A DNA stretch of 59,181 nt, taken from contig NZ_AEXL02000016.1 of assembly GCF_000242875.2 (NCBI RefSeq), positions 1-59,181 of the forward strand, written 5' to 3'. A program made the position numbers and the translations under genes. Position 1 is the first letter of the stretch. Every line of letters starts with the position of its first letter. The notes under the pieces were generated by a model. It ran no database searches and was not told the DNA's origin. It saw only the letters and a list, made by a program, of their open reading frames with translations. Shown here one piece after another: positions 35,747 through 45,726 of this stretch. This DNA is from Candidatus Nitrosopumilus salarius BD31 (GTDB taxonomy: Archaea; Thermoproteota; Nitrososphaeria; Nitrososphaerales; Nitrosopumilaceae).

Positions 35747-36808
35747 TCAAATTTTGATATTGGTTCCTTCACCTAACAGCAGTATTTTTTCTTCATTTTC
35801 TGCTTGAAAAATTTTTGAATTTGCAGAAATAATGCTATTTTTGATTTTTATATCAGTCATTATTTCACAATTTTCCATAATGATTGAGTCTGCAATATGA
35901 GATTTTGCTATTTTCGTATTGTTTCCTATGCTTGCATTAGGTCCAATCGATGCATTTTCTTCTAAAATACAATTATTCCCAATTATTACCGGACCGATAA
36001 TCTGACAATTTTTCTTTATTATTGTTCCAGAACCAATAATCACATTTCCATTAATTGATACATTTTCTTCTTTTTTACCTTTATTGGAAGACTTCATATT
36101 TTTCAAAATTTCTTTATTGGCATTAATTATGTCTTCAGGAGTTCCTGTATCTTTCCAATAATCTGTTATGATATCATAAGTTATTTTATTTCCTTCTTCT
36201 AAAAGCATTTGAAGCGCATCAGTAATTTCTAATTCATTTCTCCATGATGGTTTTACTCTTTTTATGATTTCAAAAATTTTAGGAGTCAAAAAATAGATTC
36301 CAGTTACTGCAAGATTAGTAGGTGGTTCTTTTGGTTTTTCCATAATTTTTAAAATCTGCCCATCTTTTACATCCGCTATACCAAATCTAGAAGGATTATC
36401 AACTTCACATAACAAAATAGATGCATCTGCATCAGAATATTCAAATTTCTTTCCTATCTGTTCAATATTTTTTTGAATTATATTGTCTCCTAAAAAAACA
36501 AGAAATTTTTTATTATCTACAAAATCCTCACAAAGTTGTATTGCATGAGCAATGCCTTTTGGATAGTCTTGAGAAATATAGGTAAATTTTACACCAAAAT
36601 CTTCTCCAGTTCCGTAGTATTCCTTCACTTTATCTGCACCAATACCTCCAATAATTATGGCAATTTCGTCAATTCCAACATTCTTTATTGATTCTACGCA
36701 ATACTGAGACATTGGTTTGTTAGCAATTGGAAGGAGTTGTTTTGGACCTGTGTGCGTTAATGGTCTGAGTCTAGTCCCATGACCGCCGTGTAGAATTATT
36801 CCTTTCAT
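35747..36808 (-). CDS. rmlA: Glucose-1-phosphate thymidylyltransferase, long form (RmlA/StrD-like)
   Basis: Makes dTDP-glucose from glucose-1-phosphate and dTTP. The 353-residue protein has the nucleotidyltransferase domain (LHGGHGTRLRPLTHTGPKQLLPIANKPM, DYPKGIAHAIQL, VFLGDNI) and a C-terminal left-handed beta-helix of hexapeptide repeats (IIGPVIIGNNCILEENASIGPN). This two-domain form is common in archaea and actinomycetes. rmlB is 36 bases upstream on the same strand. rmlC and rmlD are not adjacent; a RmlC-like cupin and a frameshifted RmlD lie elsewhere in the cluster. Confidence 0.94.
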   Translation of the reverse strand: MKGIILHGGHGTRLRPLTHTGPKQLLPIANKPMSQYCVESIKNVGIDEIAIIIGGIGADKVKEYYGTGEDFGVKFTYISQDYPKGIAHAIQLCEDFVDNKKFLVFLGDNIIQKNIEQIGKKFEYSDADASILLCEVDNPSRFGIADVKDGQILKIMEKPKEPPTNLAVTGIYFLTPKIFEIIKRVKPSWRNELEITDALQMLLEEGNKITYDIITDYWKDTGTPEDIINANKEILKNMKSSNKGKKEENVSINGNVIIGSGTIIKKNCQIIGPVIIGNNCILEENASIGPNASIGNNTKIAKSHIADSIIMENCEIMTDIKIKNSIISANSKIFQAENEEKILLLGEGTNIKI

Positions 36809-36844
36809 ATGTGGATCAATTTTATTATTATTAATAAATAGAGT

Positions 36845-37825
36845 CTATTTCCATGGTGTCTCTGTTAGGATATTCCTATCAATATCATTCCACCATAATT
36901 TATTTTTTTGATACCATTCTATAGTTTTTTTGATTCCTTCTTCAAAGCTAGTTTTGGGTTTCCAACCTAAACTACGAATCTTTGACGAATCTAAGCTATA
37001 TCTAAAATCGTGACCAGGTCTGTCGTCTACAAAATTAATCAAATCCAATGGTTTGCCTAAAAATGATAAAATTTTTTCAATAATTGTTATGTTGTCTATT
37101 TCGTTTGATGCTGAAATATTGTACGATTCTCCTTCTGTTCCTTTATGAATAATCATCTCTATAGCTGAACAATGATCATCTACAAAAATCCAGTCCCTGA
37201 TATTTTTACCTGTTCCGTATACGGGAATTGATTTGTCCAACTCTGCTCTTATGATAGTTTTAGGAATTAGCTTTTCTGGAAATTGCCTGGGACCATAGTT
37301 GTTAGTGCATCTTGTAATTATAACCTCACAATCATATGTTTTGAAATATGAATTAATTAAAAGCTCAGCAGAGGCTTTTGATGAAGCATATGGACTTGAA
37401 GGATTTAGTTTGTAATCCTCACTAGCACTTTCTGATTCTAAACTTCCAAATACTTCATCTGTTGAAATATGTACTAACTTTTTTTTATATTTTTTTATAT
37501 TTTCTAAAATTGTAAAAACCCCTAAAATATTTGAATCAATGAATGGCTTTGCATTTGAAATGCTTCTGTCTACGTGTGATTCTGCGGCAAAATTAATTAC
37601 AATATCTACTTTTGAAACAAGTTTTTCTACGATTGAGTTGTCTGTAATGTTACCCTTAACAAATTCATAATTATTTAGATTTTTTACTTGTAAAACATTT
37701 TGATGATTTGATCCATACAATTCATCATCAAGATTAGTAATTTGGTAATCTGGAAATTTTTCAAGTAATTTTAGAATGAAATTACTTCCGATAAAGCCAA
37801 GACCGCCTGTGATTAATAATTTCAT
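36845..37825 (-). CDS. rmlB: dTDP-glucose 4,6-dehydratase
   Basis: Converts dTDP-glucose to dTDP-4-keto-6-deoxyglucose. The 326-residue sequence has ITGGLGFIGSNFI, FAAESHVDRSI, HISTDEVFGSLE (catalytic Thr, Asp, Glu) and YASSKASAELL (catalytic Tyr and Lys), followed by TRCTNNYGPRQFPEKLIP, all diagnostic of RmlB. It is upstream of rmlA in the same operon and downstream of a methyltransferase. Confidence 0.97.
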   Translation of the reverse strand: MKLLITGGLGFIGSNFILKLLEKFPDYQITNLDDELYGSNHQNVLQVKNLNNYEFVKGNITDNSIVEKLVSKVDIVINFAAESHVDRSISNAKPFIDSNILGVFTILENIKKYKKKLVHISTDEVFGSLESESASEDYKLNPSSPYASSKASAELLINSYFKTYDCEVIITRCTNNYGPRQFPEKLIPKTIIRAELDKSIPVYGTGKNIRDWIFVDDHCSAIEMIIHKGTEGESYNISASNEIDNITIIEKILSFLGKPLDLINFVDDRPGHDFRYSLDSSKIRSLGWKPKTSFEEGIKKTIEWYQKNKLWWNDIDRNILTETPWK

Positions 37826-37878
37826 ATTCTTTGTAAATCACTTACGTGTAAAATCTTTTTGCTAAAATTATTTTTTTG

Positions 37879-38688
37879 TTATTTGCTAAAAATTGAGACA
37901 ATATCTCCCTTCAAATGCACCAAATCCTCATTTTGAGAAATAATTTTTAGATTGTTGTCTTCTAAGATCTTACTGAACTGGTTTTTGCCCATAAATGATC
38001 TCCATCCTTCCTTTTTATCTATATAATCTGAAATCATGCCTGAATGATGAATTATAGCTATCCCTCCTGGTTTTAGAACTCTTTGGAATTCTTTGATATA
38101 TTTTTTAATATCTGATGGATTGATATGAACAAAAACATCATATGACCAGATTTGATCAATAGAATTTTCTGGAAGAAAATCTAAATTGTTTTCAATTAAA
38201 TGATATTCAATTTTATTGTCATCTTTAAAGCGTTCTTGACAAACATCAAGACATTTTTTAGTAATGTCTGCTAAAATTACTCTTTTTCCAATCTTTCGCA
38301 AGTGTTCTGTCCATCTTCCTGCACCTGGACCAATTTCTAGAATTGTTTTATTTGCTGTAAAATTCTTTATCATCAAATCATTGATTAATTGTTTTTTCCA
38401 TTGATTCGGATCAATTCCTTTGTATTTTTGTACCTCACTTGTCCATTCCTCACCTTCTTCAGACCAATCATAGTTATTCCATAATCGTTTATTTTCTTCA
38501 ACAGTATGCGATGGCAAATCTATAAATGATTTTTCGTCTTTTGCATCTAGTTGTTTTTTATTTATCCAAAGAGCGTATTTATCAGAAATTTTTTCTTTTA
38601 CCTGGCTATTAAAAATATAGGAAACAGTCCAAAGAAAACCTTTCTCTTTGATTAAGTTATTTACACGTTCTCTTTTGCTTTCTACCAT
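37879..38688 (-). CDS. Class I SAM-dependent methyltransferase
   Basis: A 269-residue protein whose first 95 residues are a charged, helical extension. The methyltransferase core follows: ILEIGPGAGRWTEHL (SAM motif I), VILADI, SIDQIWSYDVFVHI and LKPGGIAIIHHSG. It belongs to the Methyltransf_11/25 type. Substrate is not deducible; its place between a B12 radical SAM enzyme and RmlB suggests a modified deoxysugar or the lipid-linked glycan. Confidence 0.88.
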   Translation of the reverse strand: MVESKRERVNNLIKEKGFLWTVSYIFNSQVKEKISDKYALWINKKQLDAKDEKSFIDLPSHTVEENKRLWNNYDWSEEGEEWTSEVQKYKGIDPNQWKKQLINDLMIKNFTANKTILEIGPGAGRWTEHLRKIGKRVILADITKKCLDVCQERFKDDNKIEYHLIENNLDFLPENSIDQIWSYDVFVHINPSDIKKYIKEFQRVLKPGGIAIIHHSGMISDYIDKKEGWRSFMGKNQFSKILEDNNLKIISQNEDLVHLKGDIVSIFSK

Positions 38689-38719
38689 TAATGAAACACA
38701 TCAATATTTTATAATTTTT

Positions 38720-40396
38720 TTAATTTGCCCCAATTTCGTTTGAGATTACACAGTTCATTGTTTTTTCTAATTCTTTTTTAGATTTACATACTTCACAATA
38801 CTTTTCCCATTTTTCATTATGTCTCCATTGTGGCAAACCTGTTTCATCAAATTTTTGATGTGCCATCTGAAGCATTCTTCTTGTATCATGTTTATACATG
38901 AATTCTTTCAAAGCAAATAATTCTGCAATTGTGAAATATTGACTAACTGTTGCTGTATATTTTGTTGCATCTCCACATTCTGTCATAAATTTATCTAATG
39001 CATCTAATTTCCATTTTTTAAGAACGTCATCGCTTATTTTAAGTCCTTTGTCAGAAATCATTTTTAATTTAGAATCATATTGCTGTAGCAGATAGTCTTG
39101 ATTATCGTAGAAGATTGGACTTCCAACATAAGGTGTACAAATGAAAGGATCAATTTCAGCATTATTTTGTATCCAAAAATCTACTGTTTCCATCAAATCA
39201 TCAATATTTTCATGAGCATTACCTATCATGAATGTGGTAATTGGCGTCATTTTTGCTCTTTTGATTGTGTCAACAGTAATTTGCAGGTGTTTTCGTAATT
39301 GCCCTTTTTGAATATCTTGATTGAGAACTTTATCTGACGCTGATTCAAATCCAAAAGAAATGTATTCGCATCCAGCATCTTTCATAGTTTGTACTATTTC
39401 TGGTTTAACTGCCACACTTGGTGCATCACCTAATGTGCCCCATTTTACATCTTTGTCTAATCCTTCAGAAACATACAAATCACAAAATTCTTTGGTCCAT
39501 TTCAAGTTACTCGTCATATTTTCATCTAGGATTGAAACAAAATCAACGTTAAATTTTTCAACTAATAATTTTACATTATTTACAGCATATTCTGGAGTTG
39601 GCCATCTAGCAGGCAATTGAAATGTATCATTTTCCTTATCTGAAATTCTAACTAATTTTTCACCTTCTTTTCTATCTCCTTCACCATAAATATTTTGAAG
39701 ATCGATTCTTGACATTCCATTATGTGAACAAAAAGTACAACCTCTGGGACAACCTCTTTCCCAAACAGTTGAAGCACGTCTTTTTGAATTAAATGATGCT
39801 GCAGAAAGCGAAAATGATGAATATTTAAAATAAATTTCTGTCTCCATTAAATCATATGCGGGATAAGGAACTGTGTTAAGATCAGATATTAATGCACGAG
39901 GACCTGTAAATTTGATCTCATTATTGTTATCTCTGTAACATAAACCATTAATTTTTTCAAAATCATTTGATCCTGTTTCAAGTTCATCATATAATTCTGA
40001 AAACGTTTCTTCACCTTCCCCAATAACTATTAAATTCAATTCTGGAATTAATTGCAAAATCTCTGTAGGATTGTAAGTGCTCCATCCTCCTCCTCCAACA
40101 TATAGAGAATTTGGAGAACATTTTCTTATTATTTTTGATAGTTGTTTTATTCTTGCGTATGTAGTAGTTAACCCTCCTATACCTATCATGTCCCATTTTT
40201 CAGATGAAATTTCTTCTACAATTTTTTTTACAGGTACTGCTCTTCCATCATAATTATCCCTTAATGCATTTAGATCTAAAATCCCAACTTGTCCACCTTT
40301 TTGTTCAACAATTGCTGCTAAGATTCCTGCCCAAAAAGGAAAATGATTTGGGGCACTATCTAATCGTATTTCTGGAACAACAAATAAAACCTTCAT
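38720..40396 (-). CDS. B12-binding-domain radical SAM protein (2)
   Basis: A 558-residue enzyme with an N-terminal cobalamin-binding domain (IGIGGLTTTYARIKQLS, YVGGGGWSTYNP, LIVIGEGEETF), lacking DxHxxG, and a radical SAM core with C216-x3-C220-x2-C223 in WERGCPRGCTFC. About 130 additional residues at the C-terminus contain CxxC-like cysteines (YCEVCKSK). It is unlike the other B12 enzyme at 20,464 in length and C-terminal domain. Probable reactions are methylation or skeletal change on an unactivated carbon of a sugar or lipid. Upstream is a DUF115 gene, downstream a methyltransferase. Confidence 0.88.
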   Translation of the reverse strand: MKVLFVVPEIRLDSAPNHFPFWAGILAAIVEQKGGQVGILDLNALRDNYDGRAVPVKKIVEEISSEKWDMIGIGGLTTTYARIKQLSKIIRKCSPNSLYVGGGGWSTYNPTEILQLIPELNLIVIGEGEETFSELYDELETGSNDFEKINGLCYRDNNNEIKFTGPRALISDLNTVPYPAYDLMETEIYFKYSSFSLSAASFNSKRRASTVWERGCPRGCTFCSHNGMSRIDLQNIYGEGDRKEGEKLVRISDKENDTFQLPARWPTPEYAVNNVKLLVEKFNVDFVSILDENMTSNLKWTKEFCDLYVSEGLDKDVKWGTLGDAPSVAVKPEIVQTMKDAGCEYISFGFESASDKVLNQDIQKGQLRKHLQITVDTIKRAKMTPITTFMIGNAHENIDDLMETVDFWIQNNAEIDPFICTPYVGSPIFYDNQDYLLQQYDSKLKMISDKGLKISDDVLKKWKLDALDKFMTECGDATKYTATVSQYFTIAELFALKEFMYKHDTRRMLQMAHQKFDETGLPQWRHNEKWEKYCEVCKSKKELEKTMNCVISNEIGAN

Positions 40397-40454
40397 GAAG
40401 GTTTTTCTCCAAAAGCATATTTAAATTAGTATCAATTCTAGTCGTCACAAATCA

Positions 40455-41423
40455 TCAATTCGAATATTTTTTCAAAAATTCTTTAAATTTCATACCATGA
40501 ATTCTATCTCCAAAAATAGAACCTCCTTCTGTAGCATTTATTGTTGTTAGCCATTTTGGAGAACGTGAAATAAATTCCTTAAATGCTGTACTATAAAATT
40601 GAAACAAAGGATCCAAAATACAGTAGCAACCAAAATCTGGATTGTAAATTTTTTTAAATAATTTTTTGAAAGTAGGACTATCTCTGTCAACTCCTTTAGA
40701 GCTATCATAATAATTTCCATGAGAGATAATCTTCTCCCAAGAATCATCCTCTTCCCAACCATGATTTAATCCAATTAATGCAACAGTAGAACATTTGAGA
40801 ATTTTCCAACCTACAAACCATGACGAAGTTCCAACATTTCCCCCTGTTTGTATTGCTGGTAATCCATTTGAATGATTTTTTGCTCTTACCATTAATGCTG
40901 AAATATGATTAAATGATTTTTTACCTTCATTATAGTCAAATAACGAATGCATCCAATGAATTTTAATTCTTGATTTTCTTGCTCTGTCTACAACAGAAGG
41001 ATCTGTCAAAACTGAAAAAACCCCTTTTATTTGATCTCCGTATTTATCTATAATAGGATCATCGTAATGTTTTCGTATTCCAGAATATGGTTCAATTGAT
41101 GTTACAAAAAATTTAGGAAATTTTGTTGGCGTGACTCCTGCGTTTAATGCATCAACAAGTTTTCCATCACAACAAATTATATTTCCTTTATAATTGCTTT
41201 CAGCCAATACTTTCAAATGTTCATGTTTGTCAATAGATGGTCCACGACCTATTACAATTGCGGATGATTTTTGATCATATTCTGAATTAATATGACAAAT
41301 TTCTTTTGCTGATGTTTCATTCCAAATATTAGGAAGATTTAGAGCAAAATTTTGTACCCACTGATCAAACGATTTATAGTGAGTTTCTTTCATTGTATTT
41401 TCTATAGATTCTTTTAGATTCAT
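40455..41423 (-). CDS. DUF115/MptE-like or Maf-type glycosyltransferase-like protein
   Basis: A 322-residue protein with the DUF115 pattern: SAIVIGRGPSIDKHEHL, IICCDGKLVDALNAGVTP, and TGGNVGTSSWFVGWKILKCSTVALIGLNHGW. DUF115 occurs in the archaeal pterin diphosphokinase MptE and in flagellin-modifying Maf (motility accessory) proteins that attach nonulosonic acids. In a cluster with two NeuB genes the latter role is more likely, but sequence alone does not decide. It is followed by the B12 radical SAM gene. Confidence 0.8.
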   Translation of the reverse strand: MNLKESIENTMKETHYKSFDQWVQNFALNLPNIWNETSAKEICHINSEYDQKSSAIVIGRGPSIDKHEHLKVLAESNYKGNIICCDGKLVDALNAGVTPTKFPKFFVTSIEPYSGIRKHYDDPIIDKYGDQIKGVFSVLTDPSVVDRARKSRIKIHWMHSLFDYNEGKKSFNHISALMVRAKNHSNGLPAIQTGGNVGTSSWFVGWKILKCSTVALIGLNHGWEEDDSWEKIISHGNYYDSSKGVDRDSPTFKKLFKKIYNPDFGCYCILDPLFQFYSTAFKEFISRSPKWLTTINATEGGSIFGDRIHGMKFKEFLKKYSN

Positions 41424-41448
41424 TTTAGCTCAGAATTAAATTTTAAAT

Positions 41449-41637
41449 CTATAATTCATCGATACCTAATTCTTCATCTTTTTTTGCTGATCTATAGATC
41501 ATAAACGAACCCTTGGCACCAGATTTTGAAATGTACTCTTCAAATTCTTCTTGAGTAAGATCCTTTTCTACATCTTTAGTACTGGAACTAGAGTTTGTAG
41601 AATTATTGACATTGTCTTTTTTAAAATTGGTTTTCAA
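41449..41637 (-). CDS. Small hydrophilic protein, 62 aa
   Basis: A 62-residue protein of unknown function, first gene of the minus-strand run. The N-terminal third is low-complexity (Asn/Ser-rich); the C-terminal part (DLTQEEFEEYISKSGAKGSFMIYRSAKKDEELGIDEL) looks like a short ordered helix-strand unit. No cysteines or membrane segments. Lies 25 bases upstream of the DUF115 gene. Its reality is supported by position and a non-random composition. Confidence 0.6.
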   Translation of the reverse strand: MKTNFKKDNVNNSTNSSSSTKDVEKDLTQEEFEEYISKSGAKGSFMIYRSAKKDEELGIDEL

Positions 41638-41734
41638 TTAATACATTGTAAAAAAATAATTATTTAAACCTAGAGAAATAATTACTTGTCATTTTTTCAA
41701 CAAGATTTAATACCAAAAATTTTTAATTTTATGT

Positions 41735-42190
41735 ATGCAAGATCAAGTTAAAAAATTTAAGTTGGAGGTTCATAAAACAAAAGACATTCATGATCAACAT
41801 GAAAATGGTTCATTAACAGTTGTATGGAGAGATTGGGATGAAATTATTGAACATCCAATTAAAATGATTTATGTGAGTTCTGTAAATCCAGGTGAAATTA
41901 AAGGTCCGCATTTACACAAAAAACGAAATAGCTATTTTACATGTATTCATGGAAAAGTTGTGTTCATAATTCAAGATAAGACTGGATCATATGTTGAAAT
42001 AGAATCCAGTTCTGAAAAACCCATGATGGTGTTAGTTCCTAAAGGAATGGCTTCTGCACATGTAAATCTCTCTGATGATGTATCTAGAGTACTTACATTG
42101 GCAGATGTAGCATGGAGGCCAAATGATAATGAAATGGAAAACATTCAATTTTTAAATTATGATTGGCAAAAAATTGTCAAAATACATTAA
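41735..42190 (+). CDS. RmlC-like cupin (sugar epimerase or ketoisomerase-like)
   Basis: A 151-residue single-domain cupin: NGSLTVVWRDWDE, KMIYVSSVNPGEIKGPHLHKKRNSYFTCIHGKVVFII, and a C-terminal VPKGMASAHVNLSD. The spacing of HxHK and GK resembles dTDP-4-dehydrorhamnose 3,5-epimerase-related and FdtA/WxcM-type proteins, which act on dTDP-4-keto sugars. It could therefore use the product of the nearby RmlB. Downstream 12 bases is a frameshifted GT-B gene. Confidence 0.82.
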   Translation: MQDQVKKFKLEVHKTKDIHDQHENGSLTVVWRDWDEIIEHPIKMIYVSSVNPGEIKGPHLHKKRNSYFTCIHGKVVFIIQDKTGSYVEIESSSEKPMMVLVPKGMASAHVNLSDDVSRVLTLADVAWRPNDNEMENIQFLNYDWQKIVKIH

Positions 42191-42202
42191 AACCAACAAA
42201 CA

Positions 42203-44085
42203 TTGAAAAACATGGAAAATTCCTTATTACTTTTAGACAAATCCTCAGATATCCATTCAATCCTTTCTAATCCTGAAAATACTAAAAACAAAAAAATTAT
42301 TTGTTTTGATATTGAATCTACCACAATTTTATCTGAACTTGGTATAAATCATGAATTAATGGAAAATTATGTTTCTTTAGAAGACGAAAAAAAAATTGAA
42401 GATTTAGCATTAGAAAAAGCATTATCATGGTATAAAAATGATAAATTTGAAGAATTACTAATTTTTAACAATATCAATTTAGGTTGGTTATTAGAAATAG
42501 AATTTCATCAATATTTACTTCAAGTAATGAAGCATGTGATAGGGATATTACGTATAATTGAAAAAGAAAAACCTTTGAAAATTTTTTCTTCATTTTTTCT
42601 AAACTCAATTCTTAAATCTGTTGATCATGAAAATAAAATTATTTTAAAAACATTTCCAAAAATTACTTCTTCAGAATTTTATTTTGATAATGTAGAAATT
42701 CCAATTAATTTAGGAATTAAAAAAATTAATATTCATACTTCTAGAAATTTTGCATTAAAAATTAAAAAGTTTTTAGAACAATCAACAAATTTATTTTTTA
42801 ATTTAAAATATCATGACAATAATTCTAAAAATAGCAAAATATTGTTATTGGAGTTTAATCCTATTCAATACAATGAATTAATGCATGAAATATATTCATT
42901 AAATGATGAAATAATTTTACTGAATGAACGCAGACCGGCAGTTTGGAATTTAAAAAGTTTAACTATAGTTAAAAATACCAAATCTAAAATTTTGAGATTA
43001 TCAACAACTTCAGATAATGTTTTACATCAAATTGACAATGAAAGAAATGATTTATTAAAAAAATTAAGAAATTATTTTCCCAAGATAATGATTTTACAAG
43101 CATTTTTACAATTGAAAATAATTCATTTTGGTTTGCAATTAAAGAAGATTTTACCTCTATTTGCAATCATAGATTTTTAGAGGCTGTATCCAGAATTTTA
43201 AATTCAGAGGATTTTTTCAAAAACAATAACATCCATTGTGTATTAACTATGTATAATGCTGGTGCTGAAGAAAGAGCAATTTTATCAGTTGCACAGAAAT
43301 CTAAAATTCCATCAATATTAATGCAGCATGGAATTTATGCTCAAAACCAATATTTTCAAAAATTCATTCCTGTTCTTGGATATTTACCTAACTTAGATCA
43401 AAAAGAAGCAATATGGGGGAATGAAACTAAGGATCATTTCATTAAACTAGGTATTGATGTCAATGATCTAATTTTGACTGGTAGTCCACGTCATGATTTC
43501 TTTTTTAATTCCACATCTTCTAATAGATTAAACAATGCTATTTTATTGGCAACTAATGTAATACTGGGTCAAAATTACAAAGGTATTGATTCTAGAGTTT
43601 ATAATGATTATAAAATTAAACTAAAAAAATTAATTGAAATTATTAATGACATTTCAGATAAAAAATTAATAATCAAATTGCATCCTGGTAGACCTCCTAT
43701 TGATGTAATCCCAAAAATTTTGGAAGAAATTAAATTTCCATTAAATGTTTCTAAAACAGGTAACATTTTTGATTATATTGTTAATTCAGACGTAGTTATT
43801 TCTACAGAGTTTTCGACAGTTTTACTAGATGCTATGATTCTTCAAAAACCTACTATTACACTGCTTTTTGATCATAATAATTTTCATGATGAACCGATAA
43901 TTCAGGAAAATGCTACTGCATATGTAACAAATTTAGAAGAGTTTTCTGTAGTTCTCAATAAAATCATTGTTGACAAAAAGTTTAGGAAAAATATTATTAA
44001 TAATGGAACTAAATTTATAAATAAATACATGATTAACCAAGGGAATTCATCAGAATTTCTTGCAAAATATATTCATGATCTTTAA
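42203..44085 (+). pseudogene. GT-B glycan transferase (CDP-glycerol transferase-like), one frameshift
   Basis: The first part (42,203 to about 43,080, TTG start) and the second part (ending 44,085) join as one protein of about 627 residues: the reading of the second frame can be followed upstream without a stop from before 43,249 (QDNDFTSIFTIENNSF). The shift lies near an A7 run (43,057-43,063) or a T4 run (43,075-43,078). The C-terminal part has MQHGIYAQ, VTGSPRHDFF, IIKLHPGRPP and DVVISTEFSTVLLDAM, the pattern of CDP-glycerol glycerophosphotransferase and related surface-polymer transferases. Probably sequencing error; a genuine break is possible. Confidence 0.8.
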
Positions 44086-44165
44086 ATGATTTTTTTTTAA
44101 AATCAAAAAACTTCACAAATTTTTTACTCTATATGTGTAAATAGAAGAATATTTCATTGCTAAGA

Positions 44166-44926
44166 ATGTCAAAAATAGTAATAATTATTCAAGCTCGGTT
44201 AGGTTCTACCAGATTTCCAAAAAAAGTCATCAAATTAATTCAAAAAAGCCAATTATTTGGCACGTGATAAATCGTTTAAAGACAATCCCAAAAATTGATA
44301 ATATTATATTAGCTACTACTACAAAAAATGAGGATTCTGTTTTAATAAAAATTGCAAAACAAAACAATATAGATTATTTCCAAGGTAAAACCAATGATGT
44401 TTTAAATAGATATTATGAATGTGCTAAAGAATTTGATGCAGATATAATTATTAGAATAACAGCTGATTGTCCGTTATTAGATCCAAAATTAATTCAAAAA
44501 ATGTTAAATTTTTATTTAAACAATAATTATGATTATTTATCAAATACATTAAAACCAACTTTTCCTGATGGGTTGGATGTAGAAATTTTTTCATTTAAAA
44601 CATTAACACAAGCTCATAAACTATCCAAATTAAAATCTGAACTTGAACATGTAACTCCATATATAAAAAATAATCCTAAAAAATTTCAATTATTTAATTA
44701 TGAAAATAAAAAAGATTTATCTGGCATTAGATTGACTGTTGATGAAATTAATGATCTTACTTTGATACGTCATATATTTAAAAAATTGAAACCTAAAACC
44801 ATTTTTTCGTTAGATGAAATTTTAAACGTTATATCCAGTGAACCAAAACTCTTACAGATAAATCAACATATTCAAAGAGATTCTGGTTACATAAAATCAT
44901 TAAAAAATGATAGAAAAATTTGTTAA
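44166..44926 (+). pseudogene. SpsF-like cytidylyltransferase (1), one frameshift
   Basis: CMP-sugar synthetase of the SpsF/CMP-KdoB group. The ATG at 44,166 gives IIIQARLGSTRFPKK, the nucleotide-binding signature, and then runs into TGA near 44,265. One extra A in the run of six at 44,242-44,247 restores KKPIIWHVINRLKTI and the rest of the protein, giving about 253 residues, the family's normal length. The remainder shows ITADCPLLDPKLI. Reading only from the downstream GTG at 44,264 would lose the catalytic N-terminus. Its likely product is a CMP-activated nonulosonate. Confidence 0.85.
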
Positions 44927-45726
44927 AATTGTTTTATTATGTTCATTTTCTTTGAAATTATTCTACCTTGAAGATATTCTTTTACAATTTTATCATTAAA
45001 CAAATCATAAATCAATTGTAAATGTTCAGGTCTAAAGTCACTTTCTAAAAAATTCTTTCCAGATCCTTTTTGATCAAATCTTTTCCAAAAACCTTTTTCT
45101 TGTTTTATTTCAAGTAATTTACACATATCTTGAGTTGAAGCGATAACTGTTTTACATGCTACATCGTGAATACCATCTTGTTCCTGTAATGTAGGAAGAG
45201 ATTGATGAATAATTTCTCCTGCATCTGGTTCAGAAATAATATGATGAAATGTACTTCCAGCTAGATTTGGTTCTAAAAAATAAAAAGGCCAGAATAATCC
45301 TGCAGCACCTCTATATCTAGGTGATAATCCTAAATGTAAATTTATAGAATCTTTTGGTAATTGACTATAGAGAGGATCTTTAATTAAATCAGAGCCAAAA
45401 ATTAATACCACGTTTGGGTTTTTCATTTTAATAAATTCGATACTCTTTGTAGTATTCAGTTGTTCTGGTAAAACTTCTAAAATATCATGATTAGGATATT
45501 CTTGTTTTCCAAAATATTGTCTTTCTTTTTCATCTCTTGTTTTAAAATGAAAAATAAAATTCTCTCTATTTTTTTTGGAAATATTTTTTGGTGGTTCTGG
45601 ATTGATATTTTCTCTCTTTTGAATAATAGATCCTTTTATATCAAATTTTTTTGCTATTTCGTTTAGATAGTATAAATGACGACGGTGATTCCCACTAATA
45701 CATAAAATTTCTAATTTGTCACTCAT
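44923..45726 (-). CDS. Formyltransferase-fold sugar N-formyltransferase-like protein
   Basis: A 267-residue protein with the formyl_trans_N fold. It keeps the catalytic triad context INLHLGLSPRYRGAAG (Asn and His) and SEPDAGEII (Asp). Full methionyl-tRNA formyltransferase would be longer and have the C-terminal RNA-binding domain. In glycan clusters this fold N-formylates amino sugars with N10-formyl-tetrahydrofolate. Its start overlaps the end of the DUF4910 gene by 8 bases, so it belongs to that operon. Convergent with the SpsF-like gene by 4 bases. Confidence 0.85.
   Translation of the reverse strand: MSDKLEILCISGNHRRHLYYLNEIAKKFDIKGSIIQKRENINPEPPKNISKKNRENFIFHFKTRDEKERQYFGKQEYPNHDILEVLPEQLNTTKSIEFIKMKNPNVVLIFGSDLIKDPLYSQLPKDSINLHLGLSPRYRGAAGLFWPFYFLEPNLAGSTFHHIISEPDAGEIIHQSLPTLQEQDGIHDVACKTVIASTQDMCKLLEIKQEKGFWKRFDQKGSGKNFLESDFRPEHLQLIYDLFNDKIVKEYLQGRIISKKMNIIKQF

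Noticed and set aside
43249-44085. Separate 278-residue gene
   Set aside because: Its frame continues upstream without a stop and completes the protein begun at 42,203; a frameshift explains both pieces better.
44086-44165. A/T-rich inverted repeat (gattttttttt/aaaatc) as a terminator or mobile-element end
   Set aside because: Simple A/T complementarity expected by chance in this composition; no partner end or duplication.
44264-44926. Short cytidylyltransferase starting at GTG 44,264
   Set aside because: It would lack the nucleotide-binding N-terminus, which is present upstream in another frame (QARLGSTRFP).
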